Source: Desulfonema limicola (GTDB lineage: Bacteria; Desulfobacterota; Desulfobacteria; Desulfobacterales; RPRI01). Taken from it: 36,749 nt of DNA. The position numbers and the translations under genes were made by a program. The notes below the pieces were generated by a model. It worked only from the letters and a program-made list of their open reading frames with translations, searched no databases and was not told the origin of the DNA. Numbering within the stretch: position 1 is the stretch's first letter; every line of letters begins with the position of its first letter. Where the stretch lies: NCBI GenBank assembly GCA_020723255.1, contig DYJH01000003.1:1-36749 (forward strand), read 5' to 3'. Shown here piece by piece: positions 26,293-35,648 of this stretch.

Positions 26293-27396
26293 ATGAAAAT
26301 CTTCATGATAATTATATTTATGTTTTTCGCTATTCCCGGATACATTTTTTTTAACGGCAATGAAAGCAGGGCTGGTGACAAAATGATTAAAGAAAATATG
26401 AATATCGAAACAGCAACCTTTGCAGGCGGATGTTTCTGGTGTTCGGAATCTGATTTTGCAAAAGTCAAAGGAGTAACAAAAGTCATATCCGGCTACACGG
26501 GCGGAACAAAGGAAAATCCCACATATGAAGAGGTTTGCAGCGGTACAACAGAGCATAGGGAAGCCGTACAGGTTTTTTATAACCCTTCAGTAGTTACTTA
26601 TGAAGAGCTTTTACAGGTTTTCTGGCGGCATATTGATCCTACAGACACTAGCGGCCAGTTTGCCGACCGTGGAAGGCAATATAAGTCAGCTGTTTTCTAT
26701 CATAATGAAAAACAAAAAAAACTGGCTGAAATTTCCAAAGAAGAGCTTAACAAATCCGGGCGCTATGCAAAACCGATAATCACAGATATTATTCCGTTTA
26801 CAAAATTTTATAAGGCAGAAGATTATCACCAGGAATATTACAAGAAAAACCAGTCTCATTATAAAGCATACCGGAAAGGTTCAGGAAGAGACTGGTTCAT
26901 CAATGAAGTGTGGGGAAAAAATGAAAGCGGCAAAGCCTGTCCTGTGTCGGCATCAAAAAAAGCTAAACCCGACTTTGAGGCCAACAAAAAAAAATTGACC
27001 CCGTTGCAGTACAAAGTTACACAAAAAGAAGGCACGGAACCTCCTTTTAAAAACGAATTCTGGGATAATAAGAAAGAAGGAATATACGTGGATATAGTGT
27101 CGGGAGAGCCTTTGTTCAGTTCAAAGGATAAGTACGACTCAGGAACCGGATGGCCCAGTTTTACAAAGCCCCTCGAGTACAAAAACATAGTCGAAAGAGA
27201 AGATATAAGCTTCTTTACTTTACGCACCGAAGTCAGAAGTAAAGAAGGCAATTCCCATCTGGGGCATGTTTTCCCTGACGGGCCAAAACCGACCGGCAAG
27301 AGATACTGCATGAACTCGGCAGCATTAAGGTTTATTCCCAAAGATAATCTTGAAAAAGAAGGTTATGGCGAATACATGAAATTATTTGAAAAATAA
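26293..27396 (+). CDS. msrAB: Exported bifunctional methionine sulfoxide reductase MsrA-MsrB
   Basis: A 367-residue fusion. The N-terminus (about 1-27) is a hydrophobic signal or anchor sequence, pointing to the periplasm. The MsrA domain (about 38-195) has the catalytic C47 in GGCFWC (second Cys C50). The MsrB domain (about 230-358) shows [28 protein letters not shown] and the catalytic Cys in RYCMNSAAL. MsrB here lacks the CxxC zinc pairs of some relatives and has Thr in SGTGWP, where others have a resolving Cys. Together the domains reduce both S- and R-methionine sulfoxide in damaged envelope proteins. An AGAGGAAA site supports ATG 26293. The gene converges on the UspA gene with a 2-base gap. 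Confidence 0.95.
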   Translation: MKIFMIIIFMFFAIPGYIFFNGNESRAGDKMIKENMNIETATFAGGCFWCSESDFAKVKGVTKVISGYTGGTKENPTYEEVCSGTTEHREAVQVFYNPSVVTYEELLQVFWRHIDPTDTSGQFADRGRQYKSAVFYHNEKQKKLAEISKEELNKSGRYAKPIITDIIPFTKFYKAEDYHQEYYKKNQSHYKAYRKGSGRDWFINEVWGKNESGKACPVSASKKAKPDFEANKKKLTPLQYKVTQKEGTEPPFKNEFWDNKKEGIYVDIVSGEPLFSSKDKYDSGTGWPSFTKPLEYKNIVEREDISFFTLRTEVRSKEGNSHLGHVFPDGPKPTGKRYCMNSAALRFIPKDNLEKEGYGEYMKLFEK

Positions 27397-27398
27397 AA

Positions 27399-27860
27399 TT
27401 ATTCCACAACCCATACGGTGCAGTTGCGGGCGGTCCTGACTATTTGGCCCGATATGCTTCCGAACAGAAACTCTTCTTTGCGCGAAAGGCCTTTTCTGCC
27501 CACTACCAGAGTGCCGTATTCAAGCTTATCCCGTTCTGACAGAATGCATTCCGCCATTGAAGGACAATAGCGGAGTATAGAGCGGGTTGAAACATTTTCG
27601 GTGGCAAAACCTGCATCGACAAGTATTTGCCTGTATTCTTCCAGCACTGTGTCCGTCTTTGCTCTGTATTCCTTATACCATTTATCTTTTTGGGCATCAT
27701 CGGAAAAATAGTCTTCTTCAGACTCCCTGACAATATGAAGTACTGTTACCTTAAAGCCTTTCATGCCTCCCAAAAGATTTGCCACATACAAAACAGCGCG
27801 TTTGGCATTCTCAGATTCATCTGCGGCAATCAGGATATTTCTATTGAATTCGAAATTCAT
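27399..27860 (-). CDS. Universal stress protein, UspA family
   Basis: A 153-residue single-domain Usp. It opens RNILIAADESENAKRAVLYVANLL, continues with FKVTVLHIV, and ends with the ATP-binding signature VVGRKGLSRKEEFLFGSISGQI (GxxG-x9-GS type), so it probably binds ATP like the MJ0577 subgroup. Cytosolic; such proteins modulate survival under starvation or oxidants. It lies 11 bases downstream of a kinase-like gene on the same strand, and the two are likely co-transcribed. Confidence 0.93.
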   Translation of the reverse strand: MNFEFNRNILIAADESENAKRAVLYVANLLGGMKGFKVTVLHIVRESEEDYFSDDAQKDKWYKEYRAKTDTVLEEYRQILVDAGFATENVSTRSILRYCPSMAECILSERDKLEYGTLVVGRKGLSRKEEFLFGSISGQIVRTARNCTVWVVE

Positions 27861-27871
27861 ATTTTATCCCC

Positions 27872-28852
27872 TCAATGAAAAAAACCAGAACCGAAATCAT
27901 CCAGATCATCAATCAACTGAAAAGTTTTATCATAAAAAACATTGGCGCTTCTTGAAAAATGCATAAGTACCCGGTTAAGACCCTCAGGTATATAAGGATA
28001 AATCTTTTTAAGGTTTGCAACCCTGTTGTTAAATACTATATTCATATCTTCTTCACCGAGCACATTAAGCGCCGTGGCATTATTCTTTTTAAGGTCGGCA
28101 ATAAGAATATCTCCCATCCCGGCAAGATACATTAAAATATTCCCCAGGCCAAACAAGTCATAGCCAAACATATTTTCACGGTGACGAAAATTATAGTCGA
28201 AATCTATCCAGCGCCAGTATTCTGTTTCCCTGTCTATCAATATATGATCCCTGCGTATATCGCCGTGCTTTTCTCTGTTTTCGTGAAGAAAAAGTATTGC
28301 CCGGGCGCATTTAATGAAATTTTTTAAAATATCAGGAAAGTGTTTGTAGAAATAAGTTTCATGCTCCATCCCTCTTGACATATCTCTCACATGATCCGCC
28401 AAGGTTTTGCCATAAATCAAATCAAGAACCCGTACTATATTGCCCTTATCATCAGGAACCGAAAATCCGTGCATGAAATTGGCATGATCTTTAACAAGAT
28501 CAAGAATGCGTGCCTCTTTACGAGGGCTCCTGAAGCATTCGAAATCAATGCCCCCAACACGGGCTGTGAATTTTTCATAAAATACCAGTTTGATGATCTT
28601 GGTTTCACCGGTATTTAAGTCTATGGCGCGCTTGACCCAGAACTTTACTTCATCGTCAAGACCGAAGCGCCCCTCTCTGGCATTATGCCGGATAAGATAT
28701 GCAACATCGTTTAAAATAACGATATCACCGTATTCAATGCGGTAAAACTCGCTGGTGTCTGAATAAATATTAAAAACATATCCCGGGCTTGGAGGAGTAA
28801 ACCATGGCGCTGTGAGTTTGCGGATTGATTCCTGAGAAAAATCTTTGCTCAT
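27872..28852 (-). CDS. Atypical protein-kinase-fold protein
   Basis: A 326-residue protein with kinase landmarks in order: a candidate VAIK-type lysine K88 in IIKLVF, a helix-C glutamate near E113, the catalytic loop HGDIRRDHILID (196-207, D198 in place of the HRD aspartate, H203 where Asn is usual), the metal-binding DFD (217-219) instead of DFG, and a YDLFGLGNIL block (D232) like subdomain IX. There are no membrane helices. HGD loops are shared by eukaryotic-like bacterial kinases and small-molecule or LPS-core kinases, so the substrate is open. Placement 11 bases before a UspA gene suggests a stress-linked pair. The first 80 residues match nothing I recognise. Confidence 0.75.
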   Translation of the reverse strand: MSKDFSQESIRKLTAPWFTPPSPGYVFNIYSDTSEFYRIEYGDIVILNDVAYLIRHNAREGRFGLDDEVKFWVKRAIDLNTGETKIIKLVFYEKFTARVGGIDFECFRSPRKEARILDLVKDHANFMHGFSVPDDKGNIVRVLDLIYGKTLADHVRDMSRGMEHETYFYKHFPDILKNFIKCARAILFLHENREKHGDIRRDHILIDRETEYWRWIDFDYNFRHRENMFGYDLFGLGNILMYLAGMGDILIADLKKNNATALNVLGEEDMNIVFNNRVANLKKIYPYIPEGLNRVLMHFSRSANVFYDKTFQLIDDLDDFGSGFFH

Positions 28853-28864
28853 ATTAAAACCGTA

Positions 28865-30688
28865 TTAACTCCACAAAGCATCCTGCAAACCGGACGCTCT
28901 TTGGGTTTTTCTTAAAATTGCTGTTTTAAGAATACTCTCTGTCCCAATTATAGTCAATTTTCCTGTGCTTCGAGTAATGCCGGTATATATTAGTTCCCTT
29001 GTTAAGACCGGATAGTCATTTTCCGGCAAAAGCAAAACAATATTTTCAAATTCAGAGCCCTGGCTTTTATGAACAGTCATGGCATAGGCTGTATCATGTT
29101 TGGGAAGAATACGGGGGCTGAACTTTCTTTCAGTTTCAAGATTCGAATCAAAAAATGCATACAGATTATCATCTTCACCCTGTGCCTGCATTATTAAACC
29201 CATATCACCGTTATACAGACCAAGGTTGTAGCCGTTTTCTTTTATAAGAACCGGCCTTCCCCTGTACCATTGATTCGAAGTATTTATAAGCCTTTTTTTT
29301 GCCAATACCGATTCGGCAAAATAGTTTATGCTCTCAATTCCGAATGGCCCTTTATTTACGGCACACAGTATCTTAAAACGGCTGAATGATTTAAGAGCAG
29401 CAATAGGATCATTGATTTTTAAATATGCCGAATAACCTTCAACTATCTTCTTCTCAAGCATGAGATATAATTCTTTTTGAGTTTTTATCTCTTCCCAATA
29501 AATTTCATCTTTCTTTTTTTCTTTTAAAATGCCGATAGCAGCTTCTGCATCACCATTTTTAACAGCCATGCTCAGCTTCCCTATACTGCTTTGCTTTGAA
29601 AAACGGTAGTTTTTATTAAGAACAACAATGCAGTCATTTAATGCATGTTTATCGCAAGCATTTTCCATATCAGGAATCATATTATCAACGTTTCCCTCAA
29701 TCTCTTTATATAATTTCTGGGGATATCCGTATATGTTGCCTCTGTTGCATAAATCACCCAGGACAGATCCGGCTTCAACGGAAGCAAGCTGGTCTTTATC
29801 GCCTAATAGAATAATTCTTGCTTTTTCCGGCAGGGCTTCAATAAGTTTTGTCAATAGCGCAAGGTCAACCATAGAAGCTTCGTCAACAACAACTATATCT
29901 GCAAGAAGCTTGTTTTCGGCATTATAATAGAATCCGGAAGAGCCCGGAATGGTTTTTAACATTCTGTGAATTGTATATGCTTCTTGCGGTATCTGCTTTT
30001 TTGTTTCATCGGAACAATCAATATGTTTCTTTGTACTCCGGATAGATTCGGCAAGCTTTGCAGCAGCTTTTCCTGTGGGAGCACACAAATAAATATTGAG
30101 TTTTGCGCCGGACTCAACCTCTATCAAAAAAGCAATAATTTTTGCTATAGCAGTAGTTTTGCCTGTTCCTGGCCCACCTGAAATAATGCATAATTTTTTA
30201 TTCACGCTTGTCAGAGCGGCAAGCTTCTGAAGGTTTATCTTTTCGCCGGTAGTATCCGGAAAATAATTTTCAAGAAGTTTTTTTACTTTTTTTGGATCAG
30301 ATTTTATATCTGGACCAGTTATATCATCAATTGCTTTTTTCCTTATCAGCTCAGAAAGACTATTTTCATAATCCCAGTACCTGTGCAGGTAAAGCCTGTT
30401 TTTATCATCAAGAATTAAAGGCCGGTAATCGCCGGGCTTACCAACAACATTTGTATTTTTAAGCTTTTCTATCCATATATTAAGAGGCGGACATTGAAGT
30501 GTTTTCTGGTCTTCTGCTTTATCAAGAATTACTTTCCCCGCATATTTTTCAAGGTCAAGACATACATCGCCGTTTCCGGCAGCATTGCTGACAAGTGCGG
30601 AAGCAATAAAAAGATCGGGATCATTTTCTTTTGCGAGTTCGTTGATAAAATTAGCAAAATGCAAATCTATATATGTAAATATATTCAT
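28865..30688 (-). CDS. recD: Exodeoxyribonuclease V alpha subunit (RecD helicase)
   Basis: A 607-residue SF1B 5'-3' helicase of usual RecD length. Walker A is GGPGTGKTT (171-179), motif II VVDEASMVD, motif III LLGDKDQLASVEAGSVLGDL, motif V/VI MTVHKSQGSEFENIVLLLP, then LIYTGITRS near the C-terminus. In RecBCD it is the fast motor on the 5'-ended strand of a double-strand break. The start lies 7 bases after recB ends, so the two are translated together. RecD2-type proteins are longer with a different N-terminus; proximity to recB makes the RecBCD subunit the better call. Confidence 0.95.
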   Translation of the reverse strand: MNIFTYIDLHFANFINELAKENDPDLFIASALVSNAAGNGDVCLDLEKYAGKVILDKAEDQKTLQCPPLNIWIEKLKNTNVVGKPGDYRPLILDDKNRLYLHRYWDYENSLSELIRKKAIDDITGPDIKSDPKKVKKLLENYFPDTTGEKINLQKLAALTSVNKKLCIISGGPGTGKTTAIAKIIAFLIEVESGAKLNIYLCAPTGKAAAKLAESIRSTKKHIDCSDETKKQIPQEAYTIHRMLKTIPGSSGFYYNAENKLLADIVVVDEASMVDLALLTKLIEALPEKARIILLGDKDQLASVEAGSVLGDLCNRGNIYGYPQKLYKEIEGNVDNMIPDMENACDKHALNDCIVVLNKNYRFSKQSSIGKLSMAVKNGDAEAAIGILKEKKKDEIYWEEIKTQKELYLMLEKKIVEGYSAYLKINDPIAALKSFSRFKILCAVNKGPFGIESINYFAESVLAKKRLINTSNQWYRGRPVLIKENGYNLGLYNGDMGLIMQAQGEDDNLYAFFDSNLETERKFSPRILPKHDTAYAMTVHKSQGSEFENIVLLLPENDYPVLTRELIYTGITRSTGKLTIIGTESILKTAILRKTQRASGLQDALWS

Positions 30689-30695
30689 GTTTCAG

Positions 30696-33600
30696 CTAAT
30701 AACCCGGTATCATCGCCTTTCCAAGCGCATTAATTAAAGACAGCTCCGGCCGATCATAATATATGCCCGAACCAGGAACAATGTCCTCATCTACTCCGCG
30801 CAAGAAAATGTAAAATACTCCCCCGAATGAATTATTATATTCATAGTCTTCGTATTTGTGCCTCAGATACTGATGTACAGCAAGAACGTATAAATGATAT
30901 TGCAGTATATATGATTCATTGTCCATCACTTCAATAAGGTTTGTTTTGTGATAATTTGCAATGGCGCTTCCAAGATAATTTGATTTCCAGTCAACAATAA
31001 ACACTTTTTTGCCGCAGTAAAACACCATATCTATATAGCCTTTCATAAACCCTCTTGAAGGTGAAAACGAGAGATTTTCAATCCAGTCGGGATAATTATT
31101 ATATATTTTAATGTTTCCATAATCATAAAAGATGTTTTTTATTGTCTGAGGCGTAATCATTTTTAACGGAAAATAAAATTCCATTTCATTATGCCTGTTT
31201 TTCATATCAACTTCGGACAATTTTATTGCAATCTCTTCAGAATCAACAGCAAAATCCGAATAACTATTTAAGCCGGCTGTAAGCACTTTATCTATCATGC
31301 CGCATATAGGGGCTTTCCATTTTGTGCCAAATCCGTATTCTGTCAGTTTGTCGTCAACAAGTATTTGTCTATCCTCTGCGTCTGAATCAAGAAAACTCAT
31401 ATGCTCAAAAAGATCATGAAAAAAAGTTCCGGATCTGGCGCCTCTAGGAAATGTGAATATATCAGTTTTTTCCGAAAGCATTTGCTCCTGTGATAAATCA
31501 CAGGTAAAGATCTTTAATCCTGTATCCACATCTTTGAGATCATGGTCTGAAAAACTGCCCGCAACAAGAGACGAATAGCTTGATATTCCGTAGGTATCAT
31601 CTATTCTTCCTGTAAAATTTCTGGCAAAACATCGATCAATGCTTTTTTCGGATGGATTATATTTTTCACTGTCAGATGGAGGGATAAGTAAGATATCAAT
31701 TGCTCCGCCTGCTCGTTGTTCAAGTTTATCAAGATCAGAAAGCAGCCCGGCAGTATCCGTATTCTTAAAATATTCCTTCACGGCATGTATGATTTCTTTA
31801 TCGCTGTTATATGCATTGTTGCGGGCATAATGGAAAAGATAGGCCATAGCCGATGTTTCGGCTGTATTTATCCGCCCCCAGACAAGATAGCATTTTTCTT
31901 TCGCCCTTGTTAAAGCAACATATAAAAGCCTCAGGTTTTCGGAAAGCAGCTCTTTTCCGGCAAGGGATAGGCTGCCGGCATTTCTTTCAAGATCAAGAAT
32001 AAGATTCCTTTTACTGCTTTGTTCATGAAAAAGTACTTCCTCATCTCTTACCTCAGATCCATGCCAGTTGAAAGGGCAAAAAACAATGCGGAATTCAAGG
32101 CCTTTGCTTTTATGTATCGTAACTATTTTTACAGCATCATCATCAGTTTCAAGACGCAGAAGATGCTCCTCCTGGCTTTGCCGCAAACCATTTCTTTGTT
32201 TGTCAAACCATCTTATAAGGCCTGTAATGCCCGGTGTTTTTTCTACAGACACCTTGTGTAAAATTTCCGAGAGGTGGAGTAAGTTTGTTATGCGTCTTTC
32301 ACCGTCATGGAATAAAGCAAGTCTCTCCTTTACTCTTTCTTTCTTCATGAAATAGCTAAACATTCTAATGAAACCATATTTATTCCATAAATGTTTACTT
32401 TCAATAAAAAGAGACTGCCATTTTTCCGATAGCACAGGATTGTCTTTATATGAATCGATCTCTTCACCGGTAACACCGAAGATGTCGGTTATTATAGCAG
32501 CTTTAATTTTTCTTTCATTTGAAGGATCCGAAACAGCCTCAAGAACCCTGCCAAGCTCTATAGCCTCGTCGGAATCAAATACATTATCAATACTGTATAT
32601 AACGGAATGAATTCTTCTTTTTAATAGTGATTGTTTCACCATCCTGGCCTGCGAATTTGTTCTGACAAGTATGGCGATATCACTTTCGGATATGCTTCTT
32701 ATTCCGTCATTACTTGTTGTCAGGATGCGTAAAATTTCGGATGCTACAGACTCTGAAATTATTTTTTCAGCGTAACTTTTTGTGATAGGCTTGTTTTGTT
32801 TGGTGATTTCATCCGAAAAAAGGTGCCACAGGGTTAAAGGAGCGCAAGATAAAAAGGCCTCGTTTTGCCTGCTGTAATTTTCCTTATTACCTGAAACTCC
32901 GTTTATAAATGAGATTTCTTCAAATACAAAGGGGTAATCTATGCCTGAAAATATCGTATTTACAGCCTCAATCAAACGGGGCGCAGACCTCCAGTTTTCT
33001 ATAAGAGTATGTTTGTTATCAGAGTTTTTAGCAGCTTTTATGTAAGAAAATATATCTGCTCCGCGAAAGCCGTATATAGCCTGCTTCGGATCTCCTATAA
33101 TAAAAAGAACGCTTTCCTTGGACTCAAAAAGACTGGAAAATATTTCATACTGTAAAGAATCGGTGTCCTGAAACTCATCTATGAGCGCGGCCTTGTATTT
33201 ATTACGGATCAAAACGGCAAGATCAAATCCATCATGGCCTGAAAGGGCGTCTTTAACTTTAGTCAAAAGATCGTCATAATATTGGATGTTTTGGCCTTGT
33301 TTTCGTTTTGTCAGCTCAACATCTGCAAAGCTTATAAATTTCTTTTTAAGATAAATCAGGTATCTTTCAAACTCTGCTTTTACCACATTGCTTTTTCCCA
33401 AAAGACTATCGCAAAGATCAAAGAATTTATGGGATGGAATTTTTTGTTTTGCCTTTGTTGATTTTGTGATTTTTTCCGAACAAAAATATTCAAATTTATC
33501 AAATAGAGGAAAACTTACGTGCCTGTCGTCCAAAAACTTCTCCATTTCTGAAAACATGGAAAGTATTTTAACCTTTCTTTCAGATATGCCATTTTCAGCT

Positions 33601-34376
33601 GGCTCTGCTTTTCCGTATATATTTGCCTTTAAAGCAGGATCGGAAAGCAAAGCCATAATTTCATCTTTTGATTCCGGCCAGATGCTTTTCATTTCTTTAA
33701 TTATGCTGCGATAATCAGATAGGCTGTCAAACCGCGGTTTTTCGATTTCAGGAATAATGGTCAACTGGGATGATGTGTGCTTTGAAATAAGCTTTGAAAA
33801 ATAATCCGGCCCCGAAATTTTTTTCAGACAGTATTTTATAAATTCGGGTTCTGCCGTGTAAAAATTTATTCTCCAGAAATCTTCCGCTATTTCCTGGGTC
33901 AAACCCGTCTGATCTGTAACAAGCTCCGTGTCAAAGAGGTTTCCCGTTTCAAAAGAATAATCTGAAAGAATTCTTGCGCAAAAACCATGAATGGTGAATA
34001 TTGAGGCTTCGTTGAAATTAATCAATGCGTTATTTATCAAATCGCGGACAAAATCATGGTTTTCATATTTTTCGCAAAGAGCGGCAATCAAGGCATCATC
34101 CGGCATCTCGGTTTTTATGCCACCCGAAAAAACCTCTTTTGCCTTTCCAAGCTTGTTTCTGATTCTTTCTTTTAACTTTTCGGTAGCTGCTTTTGTAAAG
34201 GTTACAACCAGTATCTGATCTACTGTAAGCTGATTTTCAATAATAAGTCTTAAAAAAAGACTTTCAATCGCATAAGTCTTTCCTGTCCCGGCCCCCGCCT
34301 CAATCAGATTCGTTCCGCAAAGCGGGGCACTAATCAGATCAAACTGTTTCATTAACTTCATCTTAATCGATTGCAT
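30696..34376 (-). CDS. recB: Exodeoxyribonuclease V beta subunit (RecB helicase-nuclease)
   Basis: A 1226-residue protein. Helicase: Walker A EAGAGTGKT (26-34), then LIDEFQDTD, GDPKQAIYGFRGADI, VTIHKSKGLEF and LLYVALTRAKEK. C-terminal nuclease (about 1000-1226): GTFFHDLFEHM, GYIDMVF and VDWKSNYLG, which carries the catalytic Asp and Lys. It is the 3'-5' motor and the only nuclease of RecBCD, acting at DNA ends until Chi. The start is uncertain: at ATG 34376 an AGGAGG site touches the codon with no spacer, while ATG 34361 is 15 bases away; the protein differs by five residues. recC, normally just upstream of recB, is absent, and a repeat and toxin-antitoxin debris lie there instead. Confidence 0.95.
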   Translation of the reverse strand: MQSIKMKLMKQFDLISAPLCGTNLIEAGAGTGKTYAIESLFLRLIIENQLTVDQILVVTFTKAATEKLKERIRNKLGKAKEVFSGGIKTEMPDDALIAALCEKYENHDFVRDLINNALINFNEASIFTIHGFCARILSDYSFETGNLFDTELVTDQTGLTQEIAEDFWRINFYTAEPEFIKYCLKKISGPDYFSKLISKHTSSQLTIIPEIEKPRFDSLSDYRSIIKEMKSIWPESKDEIMALLSDPALKANIYGKAEPAENGISERKVKILSMFSEMEKFLDDRHVSFPLFDKFEYFCSEKITKSTKAKQKIPSHKFFDLCDSLLGKSNVVKAEFERYLIYLKKKFISFADVELTKRKQGQNIQYYDDLLTKVKDALSGHDGFDLAVLIRNKYKAALIDEFQDTDSLQYEIFSSLFESKESVLFIIGDPKQAIYGFRGADIFSYIKAAKNSDNKHTLIENWRSAPRLIEAVNTIFSGIDYPFVFEEISFINGVSGNKENYSRQNEAFLSCAPLTLWHLFSDEITKQNKPITKSYAEKIISESVASEILRILTTSNDGIRSISESDIAILVRTNSQARMVKQSLLKRRIHSVIYSIDNVFDSDEAIELGRVLEAVSDPSNERKIKAAIITDIFGVTGEEIDSYKDNPVLSEKWQSLFIESKHLWNKYGFIRMFSYFMKKERVKERLALFHDGERRITNLLHLSEILHKVSVEKTPGITGLIRWFDKQRNGLRQSQEEHLLRLETDDDAVKIVTIHKSKGLEFRIVFCPFNWHGSEVRDEEVLFHEQSSKRNLILDLERNAGSLSLAGKELLSENLRLLYVALTRAKEKCYLVWGRINTAETSAMAYLFHYARNNAYNSDKEIIHAVKEYFKNTDTAGLLSDLDKLEQRAGGAIDILLIPPSDSEKYNPSEKSIDRCFARNFTGRIDDTYGISSYSSLVAGSFSDHDLKDVDTGLKIFTCDLSQEQMLSEKTDIFTFPRGARSGTFFHDLFEHMSFLDSDAEDRQILVDDKLTEYGFGTKWKAPICGMIDKVLTAGLNSYSDFAVDSEEIAIKLSEVDMKNRHNEMEFYFPLKMITPQTIKNIFYDYGNIKIYNNYPDWIENLSFSPSRGFMKGYIDMVFYCGKKVFIVDWKSNYLGSAIANYHKTNLIEVMDNESYILQYHLYVLAVHQYLRHKYEDYEYNNSFGGVFYIFLRGVDEDIVPGSGIYYDRPELSLINALGKAMIPGY

Positions 34377-34456
34377 CCTCCTTTATAATTTTTATCAGAA
34401 GAAAAATATATTTACAATAGATGTTGCCGGACTTGTGAAAAATCTCCGAACCGTCG

Positions 34457-34474
34457 TACCGGCGCAGGCCGGTA
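34457..34474. repeat. REP-like short palindrome
   Basis: TACCGGC (34457-34463) and GCCGGTA (34468-34474) form a perfect 7-bp hairpin with loop GCAG, inside a GC-rich patch in AT-rich DNA. It sits in the gap between recB and the truncated HEPN gene, near where the N-terminal part of that gene is lost. Short GC hairpins of this form are commonly dispersed intergenic repeats; copies elsewhere cannot be checked here. Confidence 0.6.
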
Positions 34475-34559
34475 TCCAGTAAATTCAGCTAATTTGTATG
34501 AGATCAATAAATAATTAATAAATAATTATTGGCAGCAATGCATGAATGTTATATGATAA

Positions 34560-34787
34560 AAATATAACCTAAGATTGTATAAATCCAAGAAGTTAAATAT
34601 TGCAGGGCAGTCACCCGCAGAAGAACAAAAAGATCTGCTTGACGCGATTACCGCATTCAATATAACGACGAGGTATCCCGATTACAAAGGGAAGTTCTAC
34701 AAGAAGGCAACAAATAAATTCACTGCGTATTATATTAAAGAGATAAAGGATTTCAGACAATGGCTGTTAAAGAAAATAAAAGAGTAG
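34560..34787 (+). pseudogene. HEPN-domain protein, C-terminal remnant (5'-truncated)
   Basis: The open frame from 34560 to TAG 34785-34787 encodes only the last third of a HEPN protein of the type paired with minimal nucleotidyltransferases. Recognisable text is AEEQKDLLDAITAFNITTRYPDYKGKFYKKA with the usual C-terminal YIKEIKDFRQWLLKKIKE. A stop lies just upstream at 34557-34559, and no HEPN N-terminal sequence (with its RNase-type Rx4-6H motif) is found before it. A TTG at 34575 could start a 70-residue peptide, but it would lack the active site. The next gene overlaps it by 28 bases, as in intact HEPN-MNT pairs. Confidence 0.7.
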
Positions 34788-35084
34788 CCCTTAAAATAAT
34801 TAAAAAAATACATGGCTGTACTCCGGGAAAACGGCATCAGCGTCAGGGATATATATTTATTTGGTTCATATGCAACCGATAAGTTCACCGAGGAAAGTGA
34901 TATTGATATTGCGGTATTTCTTGATCATGAAGATATTGATAATTTTCAGGAAGACCTGAAACTGATGAAGTTGAGAAGAAAAGTTGATTTGAGAATTGAG
35001 CCCCATTTATTTGCGAGAATTGATTTGATTAAACCGGACCCTTTCGTTAAAGAGATATTAACCACAGGGGAAAGAATTATTTAA
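34760..35084 (+). pseudogene. MNT-family nucleotidyltransferase (antitoxin), split by a frameshift
   Basis: ATG 34760 starts a frame (AVKENKRVALKIIKK) that reaches an A7 run at 34802-34808. With one A fewer it would continue as YMAVLRENGISVRDIYLFGSY and give a complete protein of about 108 residues. As it stands, the second part reads only from ATG 34812 (90 residues). That part keeps the polymerase-beta motif GSYATDKFTEESDID (GS-x10-DxD), so an N-terminally shortened enzyme could still be made. MNT proteins neutralise HEPN toxins by AMPylation. With its partner truncated, this is probably decaying; a sequencing error in the homopolymer is the alternative. Confidence 0.7.
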
Positions 35085-35129
35085 GGATCGACACCATGGT
35101 CAATAAGTATATGAGGATATGAAACGTTT

Positions 35130-35425
35130 ATGAGTATCGACGACATAAAAAAGCTGTGCTTCCGGCATGCCGGGAGTTCGGGGTGCGGAGACTTGATGCA
35201 TTCGGATCCTTTGCGCGTGGTGGGGCATCACTGCGTAGTGATCTAGATCTTCTCGTTGAATTCGATGAGCCTGACCATAGACCGGCGAAGAGATTTTTTG
35301 GTTTTCTGCACCGTCTTGAAGATACGCTGGGTTGTGATGTTGATCTTCTGACCAGCGGAAACCTGCGAAATCCGTACTTCAGGAAACGGGTATTGAGTGA
35401 AAGGGTGCCGCTATATGAAGGATGA
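35130..35425 (+). pseudogene. Second MNT-family nucleotidyltransferase, frameshifted near its start
   Basis: ATG 35130 reads MSIDDIKK into an A6 run (35147-35152), after which the frame is wrong. One extra A would continue as KKAVLPACREFGVRRLDAFGSFARG and give a normal 99-residue MNT protein. Without it, translation could begin at GTG 35156 (89 residues), which retains GSFARGGASLRSDLD. Its composition is richer in G+C than the first MNT gene, and the two proteins are only distantly similar, so this is a separate module and not a duplicate. It overlaps the following HEPN remnant by 11 bases. Confidence 0.7.
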
Positions 35426-35629
35426 TATCCTTGCACACCTCCACGATTTCCTGCATGCAGCGCGCTCGAACGCAAATTTGAGATTATGGGAGAAGCGCTA
35501 AACAGAATAAGCAGAGATGATTCCGAATTGCTCTCCCAAATTCATGACTACCGGGACATAATTTATTTTCGAAATATTCTGGCTCATGGATATGATACCA
35601 TTGACGACCGCATTAATAAGCATGGTTGA
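35415..35629 (+). pseudogene. HepT-like HEPN (DUF86) toxin remnant with internal deletion
   Basis: ATG 35415 reads MKDDILAHLHDFLHAARS, a normal HepT start, and the frame then ends at TAA 35498-35500. From about 35463 another frame reads LERKFEIMGEALNRI, then YRDIIYFRNILAHGYDTIDDRI, to TGA 35627-35629. The second part holds the HepT catalytic motif Rx4HxY (RNILAHGY). About 40 residues that normally lie between the two parts are missing, and the C-terminal helix is cut short. The module has therefore lost its toxin by deletion plus frameshift. Order here is MNT then HEPN, the reverse of the neighbouring module. Confidence 0.75.
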
Positions 35630-35648
35630 TCTCTCATCCGATTTAATT

